A stretch of 64,000 nucleotides of DNA from Paenibacillus sp. FSL R10-2782. GTDB taxonomy: Bacteria; Bacillota; Bacilli; Paenibacillales; Paenibacillaceae. Both the position numbers and the translations under genes were made by a program. The stretch spans positions 3,277,001 to 3,341,000 of the forward strand of contig NZ_CP151951.1 of assembly GCF_038592985.1 (NCBI RefSeq), given 5' to 3'. The notes under the pieces are model-generated. The model made no database searches. It was not told the DNA's origin and worked only from the letters and a program-made list of their open reading frames with translations. Within the stretch, counting starts at the first letter, position 1. Every line of letters starts with the position of its first letter. Below, piece by piece: positions 48,392 to 57,015 of the stretch.

Positions 48392-49072
48392 ATGAATGAG
48401 AATTTTGAACAAACGCTTTTAATAAAAGATATAATAGGTCACATTGCTGCTATACAGAAGCGATTTCAGTCAGAAGGCGAAGATGAAGAAAAAAGATGGA
48501 TGATTAAAAATGCTACTGAGTCGATCGTCATCCAATTTTTAAAGGAAGCAACTGTTCAGATGCTCCATGTCTTGGATGCTATAGGTGAATTAGAGCCAGT
48601 CAATGGCATTACAATTTCTAGGCATTTTGGTATTCCCAGAGGTAGCGTATCAAAAATAACTCAGCGGCTGGTAAAACTAGGAATCATACATGCTGAATCA
48701 TTATCTTCCAATAAAAAAGAAGTATTATTTCGTTTAACTCCATCTGGTGAGCAAGCTTTCAAATTGCACAAGCAACTTCACGAACATATGGATGAAAATT
48801 TCAGGATTTTTCTAAGTCGTTATAACCTCAACCAGATACGCTTTCTTTCAGAATTAATGAGAGAAGTATTGGGAACTTCATGGGTTGGATCAGAAATGGT
48901 TTCTGTTGAAGCAGAGGATGAACAAGAAGATTACAAGTTATCTACTAGTGAGATTAGCTCACCTAGAGACTTACAACAACAAAATGAAATCTTAGGTATG
49001 TTACAGAAATTTGATTCGAAAAAGTTGAGCAAAGTAAAGGAATTGATACGTATTGTCTTTCTTGAGGATTGA
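48392..49072 (+). CDS. MarR-family transcriptional regulator with C-terminal extension
   Basis: A 226-residue winged-helix regulator. The DNA-binding domain (about 45-150) contains ITISRHFGIPRGSVSKITQRLV and a wing at NKKEVLFRLTPSGE. It is longer than the usual 140-160 residues: an N-terminal helix (1-40) and a C-terminal acidic then helical extension (165-226) are added, perhaps for dimerisation. It is divergent from the quinone reductase gene, its likely target. AGAGAGTGAG precedes the ATG. Confidence 0.82.
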   Translation: MNENFEQTLLIKDIIGHIAAIQKRFQSEGEDEEKRWMIKNATESIVIQFLKEATVQMLHVLDAIGELEPVNGITISRHFGIPRGSVSKITQRLVKLGIIHAESLSSNKKEVLFRLTPSGEQAFKLHKQLHEHMDENFRIFLSRYNLNQIRFLSELMREVLGTSWVGSEMVSVEAEDEQEDYKLSTSEISSPRDLQQQNEILGMLQKFDSKKLSKVKELIRIVFLED

Positions 49073-49163
49073 CTAGTACCTTGTCTCAAACAAATTTAGG
49101 ATTTATGGAGAAACTCTTATAAAAATGCATGAAGGCATTAAAAATTCTTAGGTCTCCTAATTG

Positions 49164-49497
49164 GAAGTAGCAAGTTGGAATGGGTTTGACGAGGCTTCAA
49201 CCAATCGTCAACCTAAAGCTGAAGAAAAACCGATTGTTCTGGCATCGCTCATGGCTATGGGGGGACCAATATCGGATTAACAAAAATGGCTGATGCAATG
49301 CCCGGTATCTCATATCATTCAAATAGCCAGCTCAGTGAAGAATGTACGATGATGCAATGAATAGAGCACAAGCAACACTTGTGAACTTTCATCATCGTCG
49401 TTCTTTACTAACAGGTTTGCGAAATCCTGTAGGAACAAGATATTTAACGAATAAAGTGATACACAGTATTCAATATGCTTTGTTTAATGCCTTCTGA
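49164..49497 (+). pseudogene. Fragment of a Tn3-family transposase
   Basis: Reading rightward with frameshifts, the DNA encodes EVASWNGFDEAS, EEKPIVLASLMAMGG, then TNIGLTKMADAMPGISYHS, then MYDDAMNRAQATLVNFHHR. These follow the order of the DDE region of Tn3/Tn4430-type TnpA proteins, in which TN(I/L)GL.KMA and LVNFHHR are conserved. At least two frameshifts and an internal stop are present, and both ends of the gene are missing. No 38-bp terminal repeats were found nearby. Confidence 0.8.
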
Positions 49498-49673
49498 AAA
49501 AAGCTTTAGATTAAAAGATTAAGTTATAGACTAGGAAAATAAAGTATCCTATTCCAGAAGGATCTAAAGTGGCTTCTAGCAACCATACAGCAAACCATGT
49601 CGTTATAGTTCATAAACATTCAGATAGTTTGCCGCTATTCTAAAATAACGAATTTATCTAATACCATCATTAT

Positions 49674-49991
49674 TCAGCTTACCAGCTTTAGACCAACTGC
49701 TGAACCGAGTACCATCGCAATGAACAAAATTCTCGCAGTATTACGTGGTTCACCATAAAAGATTATCATACCCAATATCGCCCCGCCCGAAGCTCCAATA
49801 CCGGTCCAGACGGCATAGGCTGTTCCCATTGGTAGTGCTTCCATGGCCAGGTTAAGAAAGAAAAAGCTCAATCCAAAGCCTCCAAGCAAGTAGAAAATGA
49901 ACAGGAAATTCCGGTCTTTATGGAGCTTATTAATCATGAGAACTCCAATCATCTCAAATACGCCTGCCAAAATTAGAAATATCCAGTTCAT
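49674..49991 (-). CDS. ykkD: SMR-family transporter subunit (YkkD-like), guanidinium exporter
   Basis: A 105-residue protein with four transmembrane helices. Glu13 in GVFEMIGVLMINK is the membrane-embedded proton/cation-coupling glutamate, and GTAYAVWTGIGASGG is the family hallmark. It matches the YkkD partner of the heteromeric YkkCD pair. It lies 3 bases downstream of the ykkC-like gene, so both are made from one mRNA whose leader is a guanidine-I riboswitch. The role is therefore most likely export of guanidinium rather than general drug resistance. Confidence 0.9.
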   Translation of the reverse strand: MNWIFLILAGVFEMIGVLMINKLHKDRNFLFIFYLLGGFGLSFFFLNLAMEALPMGTAYAVWTGIGASGGAILGMIIFYGEPRNTARILFIAMVLGSAVGLKLVS

Positions 49992-49994
49992 ATG

Positions 49995-50336
49995 TCAGTG
50001 CACCTCTTTTCCTTGTTTCTTCTCTTTGCTCTGCATTTTGAGTCCTACAACTCCGAACAGAAGTAGCCCGATTAGCATCAATTTAGATCCCTGTACTTCA
50101 GCACCAAACAACAAAATTTCTGCCAATACAGTACCGGCCGTTCCCAAACCGACAAACACTGCATATACTGTTCCTACTGGAAGCGTACGGGAAGCCATAA
50201 TCATGAGTATAAAACTGACAAAAATGGCGACTAAAGTCCCTCCCCACTCTAACCATCCACTGGCATGTTTCAGGCCGATAACCCATCCAACTCCAAATAA
50301 TGCCGCAATTACAACAGATAACCATGTCTTGTTCAT
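49995..50336 (-). CDS. ykkC: SMR-family transporter subunit (YkkC-like), guanidinium exporter
   Basis: A 113-residue four-helix SMR protein: FGVGWVIGLKHASG at the N-terminus, and LPVGTVYAVFVGLGTAGTVLAE, split by a turn, typical of YkkC. The usual membrane glutamate position after the first Gly is occupied by Gly-Trp (GVGW, where YkkC of B. subtilis has EVVW), so coupling may rest on the YkkD subunit. It is the first gene after the guanidine-I riboswitch and pairs with the gene at 49674. The C-terminal tail is Lys-rich. Confidence 0.9.
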   Translation of the reverse strand: MNKTWLSVVIAALFGVGWVIGLKHASGWLEWGGTLVAIFVSFILMIMASRTLPVGTVYAVFVGLGTAGTVLAEILLFGAEVQGSKLMLIGLLLFGVVGLKMQSKEKKQGKEVH

Positions 50337-50397
50337 CCTTTGCTTCCTCTTTTTTGGTAACGCTGCAAATGTAGTATGGATTTAAAGCAGCAATTGA

Positions 50398-50432
50398 AAA
50401 AAGCCTGAGATCATATTTCTCCCAGGCTTTTA
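50398..50432 (-). terminator. Regulatory terminator after the guanidine-I riboswitch
   Basis: AAGCCTG..GAGA (near 50420-50432) pairs with TCTC..CAGGCTT (50400-50411) and is followed by TTTTTT on the minus strand. It uses the AAAGCC segment that the ligand-bound riboswitch sequesters, and lies 60 bases upstream of the ykkC ATG. Confidence 0.85.
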
Positions 50433-50507
50433 TCCCTCCGTGACACAGTACGACGACTGTAAGTTTTCTCTCGGACCAGCCGATATTACATCGCGGAACC
50501 CTAGAAA
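50418..50507 (-). ncRNA. Guanidine-I (ykkC) riboswitch
   Basis: Reading leftward the RNA contains CTAGGGTTCCGCGATG (50503-50488), CTGGTCCGAGAG (50480-50469), ACACGGAGGGATAAAAGCC (about 50445-50427) and TGGGAGA. These blocks, in this order and spacing, are the conserved core of the ykkC class. Guanidine binding prevents formation of the following terminator and turns on the exporter genes. Confidence 0.94.
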
Positions 50508-50548
50508 ACATTTTTGCATTCAATTATAGTTAATATTATATATATTAC

Positions 50549-51070
<522 letters not shown>

Positions 51071-51094
51071 TTAGGTATCGCTCCTTCATATAGA

Positions 51095-51547
51095 TCAATA
51101 ATTTCTCTTGTTCCCCTTTTTCACAAATTCCCAGTCAGTCCCTATATTTATTCTTACTCTTTGAAGAAGATTGAAAATGGTTTCTACTTCTCTTTCCGAA
51201 AATCCCTCTAATGCAACGTTATTGGAATGATCATTTTCTCTTTTTATAAATGGATAGACATTGTTTCCTTTCTCTGTTGGAAAGAGTTTTTTAATTTTTT
51301 TGTTATGGTTATCTTCCTTCTTTTCAATAAAACCATTAATTACAAGTTTTTTTATAGCACGAGATGCTGTTGTTCGATCTACTTTTATCATCTCAGCTAA
51401 CTTTTCTTGAATGATTCCGGGGTTTTCACATATTCGAACAATGTACAAATACTGCCCTTTTGTAAGGTCATACTCTTTAAATTCTATATTACTTATTGAA
51501 TCTAATGCCCTTGCTATCATTCCAATTTCACGAAGTACTTCCTTCAT
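51095..51547 (-). CDS. MarR-family transcriptional regulator
   Basis: A 150-residue MarR protein of standard length: winged helix at about 35-105, with IIQEKLAEMIKVDRTTASRAI as helix-turn-helix and a wing ending KKLFPTEKG. AAAGGAG precedes the ATG. A large inverted repeat lies directly upstream at 51572-51633, between this gene and a broken YczE-like gene reading the other way. It is the first gene of a MarR-PaiA operon and probably represses both sides. Confidence 0.87.
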   Translation of the reverse strand: MKEVLREIGMIARALDSISNIEFKEYDLTKGQYLYIVRICENPGIIQEKLAEMIKVDRTTASRAIKKLVINGFIEKKEDNHNKKIKKLFPTEKGNNVYPFIKRENDHSNNVALEGFSEREVETIFNLLQRVRINIGTDWEFVKKGNKRNY

Positions 51548-51571
51548 AATTAACTCCTTTGCACCTATTTT

Positions 51572-51633
51572 GTTGCAAACGCAATAAAAATGGTATATAT
51601 TAAATTTATCCTATCTTTATTGCATTTGCAACA
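51572..51633. promoter_or_regulatory. Long inverted repeat, candidate MarR operator
   Basis: GTTGCAAACGCAATAAA (51572-51588) and TTTATTGCATTTGCAAC (51616-51632) are inverted copies with one mismatch, 27 bases apart. Each half itself contains a TTGC-N4-GCAA-like core. The pair spans the divergent promoters of the MarR-PaiA operon and the YczE-like remnant. Confidence 0.7.
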
Positions 51634-51661
51634 TAAAATTATGATAAAGAGTTGAGTAAAG

Positions 51662-51930
51662 TGAAATATGTTTTTTTGTATTAGGAATTTTTATATTATC
51701 CCTTGGAATTTCTTTCACTATACAATCAGACCTTGGGACTTCAGCTTTTGATGCACTTTTGGTAGGAATATCCATAAATGTGGGGCTTACTGTGGAAAGT
51801 TGGGAAATAATAATAGCTTTAATATTGATATGTTGTAATTAAAAAGACAAAGACCAGAATTTTTAGGGTTGTTAACAGCATTTATAACGGGTATTAGTAT
51901 TAAATATATGGCTTTTTTTAGCAGATTGTG
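51662..51930 (+). pseudogene. YczE/YyaS-family membrane protein, broken
   Basis: Reading rightward, VLGIFILSLGISFTIQSDLG, TSAFDALLVGISINVGLTV and SWEIIIALILICCN are followed by a stop at about 51841; the frame then shifts to KRQRPEFLGLLTAFITGIS. This is the order of a YczE-type membrane protein (the family is often regulated by an adjacent MarR or GntR protein). The gene is frameshifted and is cut near 51925, where an IS1182-type transposase fragment begins. Confidence 0.75.
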
Positions 51931-52045
51931 GGCAAGGCAAAGCCACCCGACCTCCAGGCTTACTTTTTGCAAGCCGCGAAGCAGGAATCTTCGGAATCCC
52001 CGATTGTTTTTGATTTGTCCAAACACGCTCTTCTTGTTTAACTAA
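51918..52045 (-). pseudogene. C-terminal fragment of an IS1182-type transposase
   Basis: The minus strand encodes ERVFGQIKNNRGFRRFLL, RGLQKVSLEVGWLCLAHNLLK, the typical C-terminal end of IS1182-family transposases (VFGQIK.NRGF.RFLLRG...E..L...AHNL). Only about 40 codons survive; the catalytic part is missing. It abuts the broken YczE-like gene, suggesting that insertion and deletion of this element removed the end of that gene. Confidence 0.78.
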
Positions 52046-52159
52046 CCTTATATGTTAAAATATGTAATATCATAACATTGATTTCGATACAGTTGTGTCT
52101 AATTCATTTTTATAATGTGTTTGTATTTTGAAGGTCAATTAATAAAGGAGTGTAGCATT

Positions 52160-53071
52160 ATGTTCTGTGGATTATCTGCTTTTCCACTCACCCGAGTTAA
52201 CGAGGCAGGTATTGACGAAAAAGCTTTTATGACACTGTTCAACGATTAGTTGCAGCTGGAGTAGACTCAATTGGTGCATTGGGTTCAACTGGTAATTATG
52301 CATATCTTAATCGAGAAGAACGTTTACGTGTTCTTCAACTTGCTGTCTATTCAGCTAAGGGAATTCCCGTGATGACAAGTATAAGTGCGATTCGTACTTT
52401 TGAAGTACTTCGATTAGCGGAAGATGCACAAAGAGCAGGAGCAAGTGCAGTGCTGCTAGCCCCTGTCTCCTATCAAACACTAACGAATGAAGAAGTATTT
52501 TTACTCTATGAACGTGACGAGTTCACTCTCCATTCCACTTTGTGTATATAATAATCCGAGCACCTCACATTTTCATTTCAGTGATGAGTTGCACGGTCGA
52601 ATTGCTGAGCTACCTAACGTTCGTTCTATCAAGATTCCTGGAGTACCTTCAGATCCTGAAGCAGCCAAGACACGCATTAGGAAACTGCGAACGGCCATTC
52701 CTCCCCATGTAGCTATAGGAGTAAGTGGAGATTCATCTGCAGTCACTGGCTTGAATGCAGGCTGTGAAGTATGGTACTCAGTACTTGGTGGTTTGTTTCC
52801 AAAGGCGTACCAAAAAATGACCCTTTTGGCCCAGGCCGGTTTTGCTGGCGAAGCAAGACAACTCTCGGCGCTACTTGAACCAATTTGGACGTTATTTCAT
52901 CAATATGGTAGCCTTCGTGTTATTTCAGCAGCAGCAGAAATAAGTGGCTTGAACTCAAGTCCCAGTCTTCCTTTACCCTTACAACCATTGAATCAATCAG
53001 CTAGAGAACACTTGGAATTCATACTAAAGGATATTCAGACTACAGAAACATCCTGTTCCCCATTCGGCTAA
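52160..53071 (+). pseudogene. Dihydrodipicolinate synthase-family (DapA-like) lyase with two frameshifts
   Basis: AAAGGAG precedes ATG 52160, which opens MFCGLSAFPLTRV. The frame breaks near 52240, continues as GVDSIGALGSTGNYAYLNRE with ARRFEVL-like helices, breaks again near 52515, and continues as SLSIPLCVYNNPS, RSIKIPGVP (likely Schiff-base lysine), and a normal C-terminus. The three frames together give a full-length protein of about 300 residues of the DHDPS/N-acetylneuraminate lyase superfamily. One missing and one extra base explain both breaks. Its catalytic residues appear intact, so decay is recent or the breaks are errors. Confidence 0.8.
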
Positions 53072-53102
53072 TACCTTTTCGAAGGGGAGACTACTAAGCA
53101 CG

Positions 53103-53956
53103 GGGTCTGTCAATAATTTTGTGTAAACTCTTTTAAGCATAGACTCCCCCGAGGAGGAAAACACGAATCTAACGCAAGTGTTGACCGACCCGATCGGGGA
53201 AAAAGACCGAAAGCTGGAGTAGCATTTGCCCCCAGTTTTGGACACGGCCTGTCCATTTTCGAGTGACATCGACGGTGGCCAGATAAAGCATTTTAAGTAG
53301 GGCTTCATCGGTAGGGAAAATGCTCTTTCCCTTCGTCACTTTACGAAGCTGACGGTGGTAACTCTCGATCATATTGGTGGTGTAGATGAGCTTGCGGATC
53401 TCAGGTGGGTACTTGAAAAAGGTAGCAAGTTCGTCCCAATGGGTCCGCCAAGAACGGATAATCAGGGGATATTGGGCTCCCCAAACTTCCTCGAAACGTT
53501 CGAGTTCAAGTAAGGCACTTTCCTCGGTAGCTGCCTTGTAAATGGGTTTTAAGTCGGCTGTTACTTTCTTAATGTCCTTGTATGACACGTAACGGGTGGA
53601 GCTGCGGATTTGGTGAATAATACACTTCTGAATTTCGGCTTGGGGATAACAGGCTGCAATCACCTGAGAGAATCGTGACATTGGAAATGAGCGTAGGGGA
53701 GACTTCAATGCCATACATCTGTCCCAGATGATCCTGGATTTCCCTAGTGCTGATCCCTTTGGCATACAGGGCGATGATTTGCTCTTCGATGCCCGTTACA
53801 TTCGATGGATGCTTCTTAACGACCAGAGGCTCAAACTCACCCAGTCGGTCCCGAGGAATGGCAATGTCCTGTTCGCCGTACTCACTGACTACCGTTTTAC
53901 GACTCTTTCCATTGCGACTGTTTGGAGAGAGCTTACACAATATATTTTACAGACTC
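53103..53956 (-). mobile_element. Internally deleted IS256-family element with both terminal repeats
   Basis: GGGTCTGT..AATAATTTTGTGTAAAC at 53103-53128 and the reverse complement of GCTTACACAATATATTTTAC..AGACTC at 53931-53956 form imperfect terminal inverted repeats of about 27 bp. Between them lies a broken IS256-type transposase on the minus strand. At 854 bp it is much shorter than a full IS256 element (about 1.3 kb), so it is a non-autonomous derivative. No matching target duplication was found. Confidence 0.75.
53169..53940 (-). pseudogene. IS256-family (mutator) transposase, deleted
   Basis: The N-terminal part (RNGKSRKTVVSEYGEQDIAIPRD split, KGISTREIQDHLGQMYGIEVSP) and the C-terminal part (FSQVIAACYPQAEIQKCIIHQ, IYTTNMIESYHRQLRK, AVDVTRKWTGRV-like) are in different frames. 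Between them the section with the first two catalytic aspartates is missing; the third acidic region is present. The extreme N-terminus is also absent. The protein cannot be active, though a full-length relative elsewhere could still mobilise the element through its ends. Confidence 0.82.
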
Positions 53957-54248
53957 GCGGAACGGAATCGACAATGGTTTGCTTCAACTGTTCCTGCTGT
54001 TCTTTGGTTAATCGAGTGGGCACTCCGGAGAAAACCTTCATTTGCAGACCCGCTAATCCGCCGATTTCATACGCCCGAATGTAGCTATTCACCGTTTCCT
54101 TGCTGCGGTTCAGGATTTCGGCAATCTCTTTAACGGATTTTCCCTTGAGATGCAAATACAACGCTTGATAGCGTTCATACATGCGGCGTTCTTTTGCTTG
54201 TTTCATCACTTGTGTTACTTCATACAGTGCCGTTTGTTTTTCCTCCAT
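53957..54248 (-). pseudogene. N-terminal fragment of an IS630-type transposase
   Basis: From ATG 54248 the minus strand encodes about 97 residues: a helix-turn-helix (LHLKGKSVKEIAEILNRSKE, VNSYIRAYEIGGLAGL) and LTKEQQEQLKQTIVDSVP, typical of the N-terminus of IS630/Tc1-like transposases. The frame then runs into the end of the IS256-type element and stops at 53939. The DDE domain is not found on the other side of that element, so the rest has been deleted. Confidence 0.72.
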
Positions 54249-54372
54249 GGTGCCCCCTGCTTGTCCGTGTCGTTTTCGACAAGCTGGTTCTCATTTCCTT
54301 GCCATAGTTTGCTAAAAAATTGGGTTCAACTTATATAGATGATTAGTTCTGTTTTCCTTATCTGCGAACTGT

Positions 54373-55641
54373 TTATTTATAATGCCCACCAATTTTTAGG
54401 GACCTTTCCAGCGCCTGACCCGCGTTGGTCAAAGAGGAAGCTCTTACAATAGCTGCACTACCATAGCGTTCTTTAATGCTATCTGTTGCTTTTTCCAGGG
54501 AACGTGTACGCTCCTGATCTTCAAAGAAGGAGAGTTGATATGTTTGATCGTCAACCAGTTCACTTAAAGTGACACCTAGGCGTCGTATCGGCATACCATT
54601 CCAAAAATTATAAAATATTTTTTTTGCTGAGTCGTACACTTTATTCGTATTGTTAGTCGGGTCGGTAAGCTTCATTTGCCTGGAAAATCCGGTAGGAGCT
54701 TCATATGGACTGCATATACAACTGACGGTCACAACAGAGCCCATATACCCTTTACGACGGCTGTCTCGGCAAACTTCTTCGGTGAGTTCAAGCAAGATCG
54801 TTTCAATCTCATTCCTTTTCGAATAATCCTTGGGCAGGGTCATTGCATGGCCTACCGACTTTTGCGGGGAACCGAGCGTAGATGGAACAACAGGGCTATC
54901 ATCCAGACCGTTAGCGCTCCTCCACATAACTTCTGCCTGGATGTCCGACTGTTTTCCAAAATGACTACGGAGTTTCGTCTTAAGCTCCGGCAAGGTCATT
55001 CTGCCGATATCTCCGATAGTTGTTATGCCAAGCCGTGCAAAATGTGCTGTCATCCGCGATCCCACTCCAAACATTTTGCTGACTGGTTGTGGCCACAATA
55101 AATGTTCAACTTCTGCTATGGGTAGTGTGAAAATCCCGTTTTTATTTTTCTTGGCCCAAATGTCAGTTGCAATTTTTGCAAGTATCTTATTAGAACTGCT
55201 TCCTATTCGAACCCAAACTCCAGTTTGTAAAAGAACATTTTGTTGAATATCTTTTGCAATAACTAATGGATCACCGAAGGTTCTTATACTACCAGAAATA
55301 TCCAAGAATTGTTCATCTATACTAAACACCTCTACAAGATCGGTGTACTCCTTATATATATTCGTGATTGTTAAAGAAACATCAATATAGTATTTCATCC
55401 GCGGTCGTACGATAACAAGTTCAGGACACTTTTTCAGAGCTTCTCCCAGACGCTCTGCTGTTGTTACACCGAAACTTTTTGCAATGGGGCACGCCGCTAA
55501 AATGATTCCCGATCTACGTGAAGGATCGCCAGCCACTACAAGTGGTTTATTTTCATACTCTGGGTGAGAAGCTTTTTCCACGCTAGCGTAAAAACTTTGA
55601 CAATCTGCTAAAAAAATTGTTCTCTTATCTTTTTTAATCAT
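54373..55641 (-). CDS. uvrX: Y-family DNA polymerase (UvrX/YqjW type)
   Basis: A 422-residue translesion polymerase. The palm aspartate is in FLADCQSFYASVEKAS (residue 12), with FSIDEQFLDISGS (about 105) carrying the second acidic pair (Asp-Glu), then a thumb with MFGVGSRMTAHFARLGITTI and a little-finger domain. UvrX-type enzymes copy damaged DNA and are often plasmid or phage borne. ATG 55641 has GGAGGTG upstream; the longer frame to 55758 crosses the promoter. Two LexA-type boxes flank its -10 element, so it should be induced by DNA damage. Confidence 0.92.
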   Translation of the reverse strand: MIKKDKRTIFLADCQSFYASVEKASHPEYENKPLVVAGDPSRRSGIILAACPIAKSFGVTTAERLGEALKKCPELVIVRPRMKYYIDVSLTITNIYKEYTDLVEVFSIDEQFLDISGSIRTFGDPLVIAKDIQQNVLLQTGVWVRIGSSSNKILAKIATDIWAKKNKNGIFTLPIAEVEHLLWPQPVSKMFGVGSRMTAHFARLGITTIGDIGRMTLPELKTKLRSHFGKQSDIQAEVMWRSANGLDDSPVVPSTLGSPQKSVGHAMTLPKDYSKRNEIETILLELTEEVCRDSRRKGYMGSVVTVSCICSPYEAPTGFSRQMKLTDPTNNTNKVYDSAKKIFYNFWNGMPIRRLGVTLSELVDDQTYQLSFFEDQERTRSLEKATDSIKERYGSAAIVRASSLTNAGQALERSLKIGGHYK

Positions 55642-55670
55642 GTTGCACCTCCAAAAATGCAAATGAATAA

Positions 55671-55712
55671 GAACATACATTCCCAAGTCGATTATATACC
55701 AAACATCTGTTC
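55671..55712 (-). promoter_or_regulatory. SOS promoter of uvrX with two LexA-type boxes
   Basis: GAACATACATTC (55671-55682) and AAACATCTGTTC (55701-55712) are one-mismatch versions of GAAC-N4-GTTC and flank TATAAT on the minus strand (55696-55691). The same arrangement is seen at the remnant copy at 46194-46234. Confidence 0.75.
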
Positions 55713-55856
55713 CGTATACAAAGTAAATAATGGAATTAAAAAATTGTAGAGACAGCAATTAAAGAGATATCTCCACAATTTTTGTTACGAATATCATGTG
55801 CTAATCCTGCCTTTTATAAAAATGTATTGTCTATCTAGTCTCAGCCGGTTCGCAGT

Positions 55857-56055
55857 ATGTTCGGTATTGGCTCGCGCATAGAACGGCATTTGGAGAGGCT
55901 TGGATTGCACACCATTGGAGACGTCGCACGTACTCCCTTGCCCCGGCTTCAGGACAAATTCCGGTCTCATTTCGGCAAGCAGTCAGATATTCAGGCAGAG
56001 GTTTTATGGCGAACTGCTAACGGGCAGATTTGCGTGGTGCCGCTACAAAGGAAAT
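55857..56055 (+). pseudogene. Internal fragment of a second UvrX-like polymerase
   Basis: Reading rightward, MFGIGSRIERHLERLGLHTI, LQDKFRSHFGKQSDIQAE and LWRTANGQ align with residues of the same region of the intact polymerase (MFGVGSRMTAHFARLG... and LRSHFGKQSDIQAEVMWRSANG). Only about 60 codons remain; neither catalytic palm nor C-terminus is present. It is on the opposite strand to uvrX, 215 bases from its start codon, and is diverged, so it is not a simple duplication. Confidence 0.8.
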
Positions 56056-56418
56056 CGAGTCTCTTTGCCTTATGCGGTACTAGATGAAGGTGTCTCTAAA
56101 TCGCTTGATGCGGAAATCGGAACATTCATCGACAACAAGAAACAGTATCATGTCAAAACCTGCGCGATTCACGAGAGCAACCTGCTTGGCCGGACGGTTA
56201 TGTTGCCTTTCACAAACAAGGTTGGGATGAAGACGGTGTTGTCTACCATGATGATGAGTGCGCTAATGCATTTGATAATAATGCGAACGGTACTCTTTAC
56301 TATTAAGGCAAACGAAAAATGACCCTTGTAATTTATGGAAAATGGTTGTAGAATAATCAACGTAGTACTAATTGAACTGATATAGTACTTATGGTTTTCG
56401 TGATGAGGAGTTGCTAAT
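56056..56418. other. Region of unresolved open frames before the TetR gene
   Basis: Short open frames run on from the polymerase fragment. In one, GYVAFHKQGWDEDGVVYHDD ends in a stop near 56308; in another, KGNRVSLPYAVLDEGVSKSL ends at 56320. They look like remains of a real protein in more than one frame, but I cannot identify it. The promoter of the TetR gene should lie in 56330-56400. Confidence 0.3.
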
Positions 56419-57015
56419 ATGCAAGAATCCAAGACAAAACAAAAAATTGTTGATTACGCTACAAAGAAGTTTTTCACGATCGGTTTCTCCAAAATCTCGA
56501 CGGATCAAATGGCGAACGAGCTTGGCATGAGTAAAGCGACATTGTACAAATATTTTCCAAAGAAGGAGGTGCTGCTTGAAGAGGTGGTTTCCCATTTCGC
56601 CCAAGAACAGCTGCGGGATATAGAACGAATTGCTTCTGATGCCGAGCTTGAATTCAGGCAAAAGATTGAGCGGTTTATGCTTGCAGTTGGGAAACGGCTC
56701 AGTACGGTGAAACAAGAAGCTATGCAAGACATCCAACGATCGGTGCCCGAAATCTATGAACAACTAATGGAATTACGCAAAAATATCATTTTGAAAAAGC
56801 TAAGCGAGCTCTTTCAACAAGGAGTGTACGACGGTTTGTTTCGCAAAGATTTGGATCAGACTTTTGTGGTGAGCGTCATCCTTGCGGCGATCGAGTCATT
56901 GGCGAATCCTGAATTTTTATCAAATTCCGCACACACCTATGAAACTGTGTTTCAAAATATACTGACGCTGATTCTCGAAGGAAATATGATCAGGGAAAGG
57001 AACGATGGGGGATGA
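56419..57015 (+). CDS. TetR-family transcriptional regulator
   Basis: A 198-residue regulator with an N-terminal TetR DNA-binding domain (about 5-55: KIVDYATKKFFTIGFSKIST, MANELGMSKATLYKYFPKKE) and a helical ligand/dimer domain. It overlaps the downstream monooxygenase gene by 4 bases (ATGA), so both proteins come from one coupled mRNA. The normal arrangement is a repressor released by the substrate or product of the enzyme. GAGGAG lies upstream of ATG 56419. Confidence 0.9.
   Translation: MQESKTKQKIVDYATKKFFTIGFSKISTDQMANELGMSKATLYKYFPKKEVLLEEVVSHFAQEQLRDIERIASDAELEFRQKIERFMLAVGKRLSTVKQEAMQDIQRSVPEIYEQLMELRKNIILKKLSELFQQGVYDGLFRKDLDQTFVVSVILAAIESLANPEFLSNSAHTYETVFQNILTLILEGNMIRERNDGG

Noticed and set aside
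49674..50336. The SMR pair as a general multidrug resistance pump
   Set aside because: The guanidine-I riboswitch directly upstream points to guanidinium as the natural substrate.
53024..53308. Minus-strand frame spanning the end of the IS256-type element
   Set aside because: It crosses the terminal repeat and the end of the DapA-like gene in antisense. No homology or RBS.
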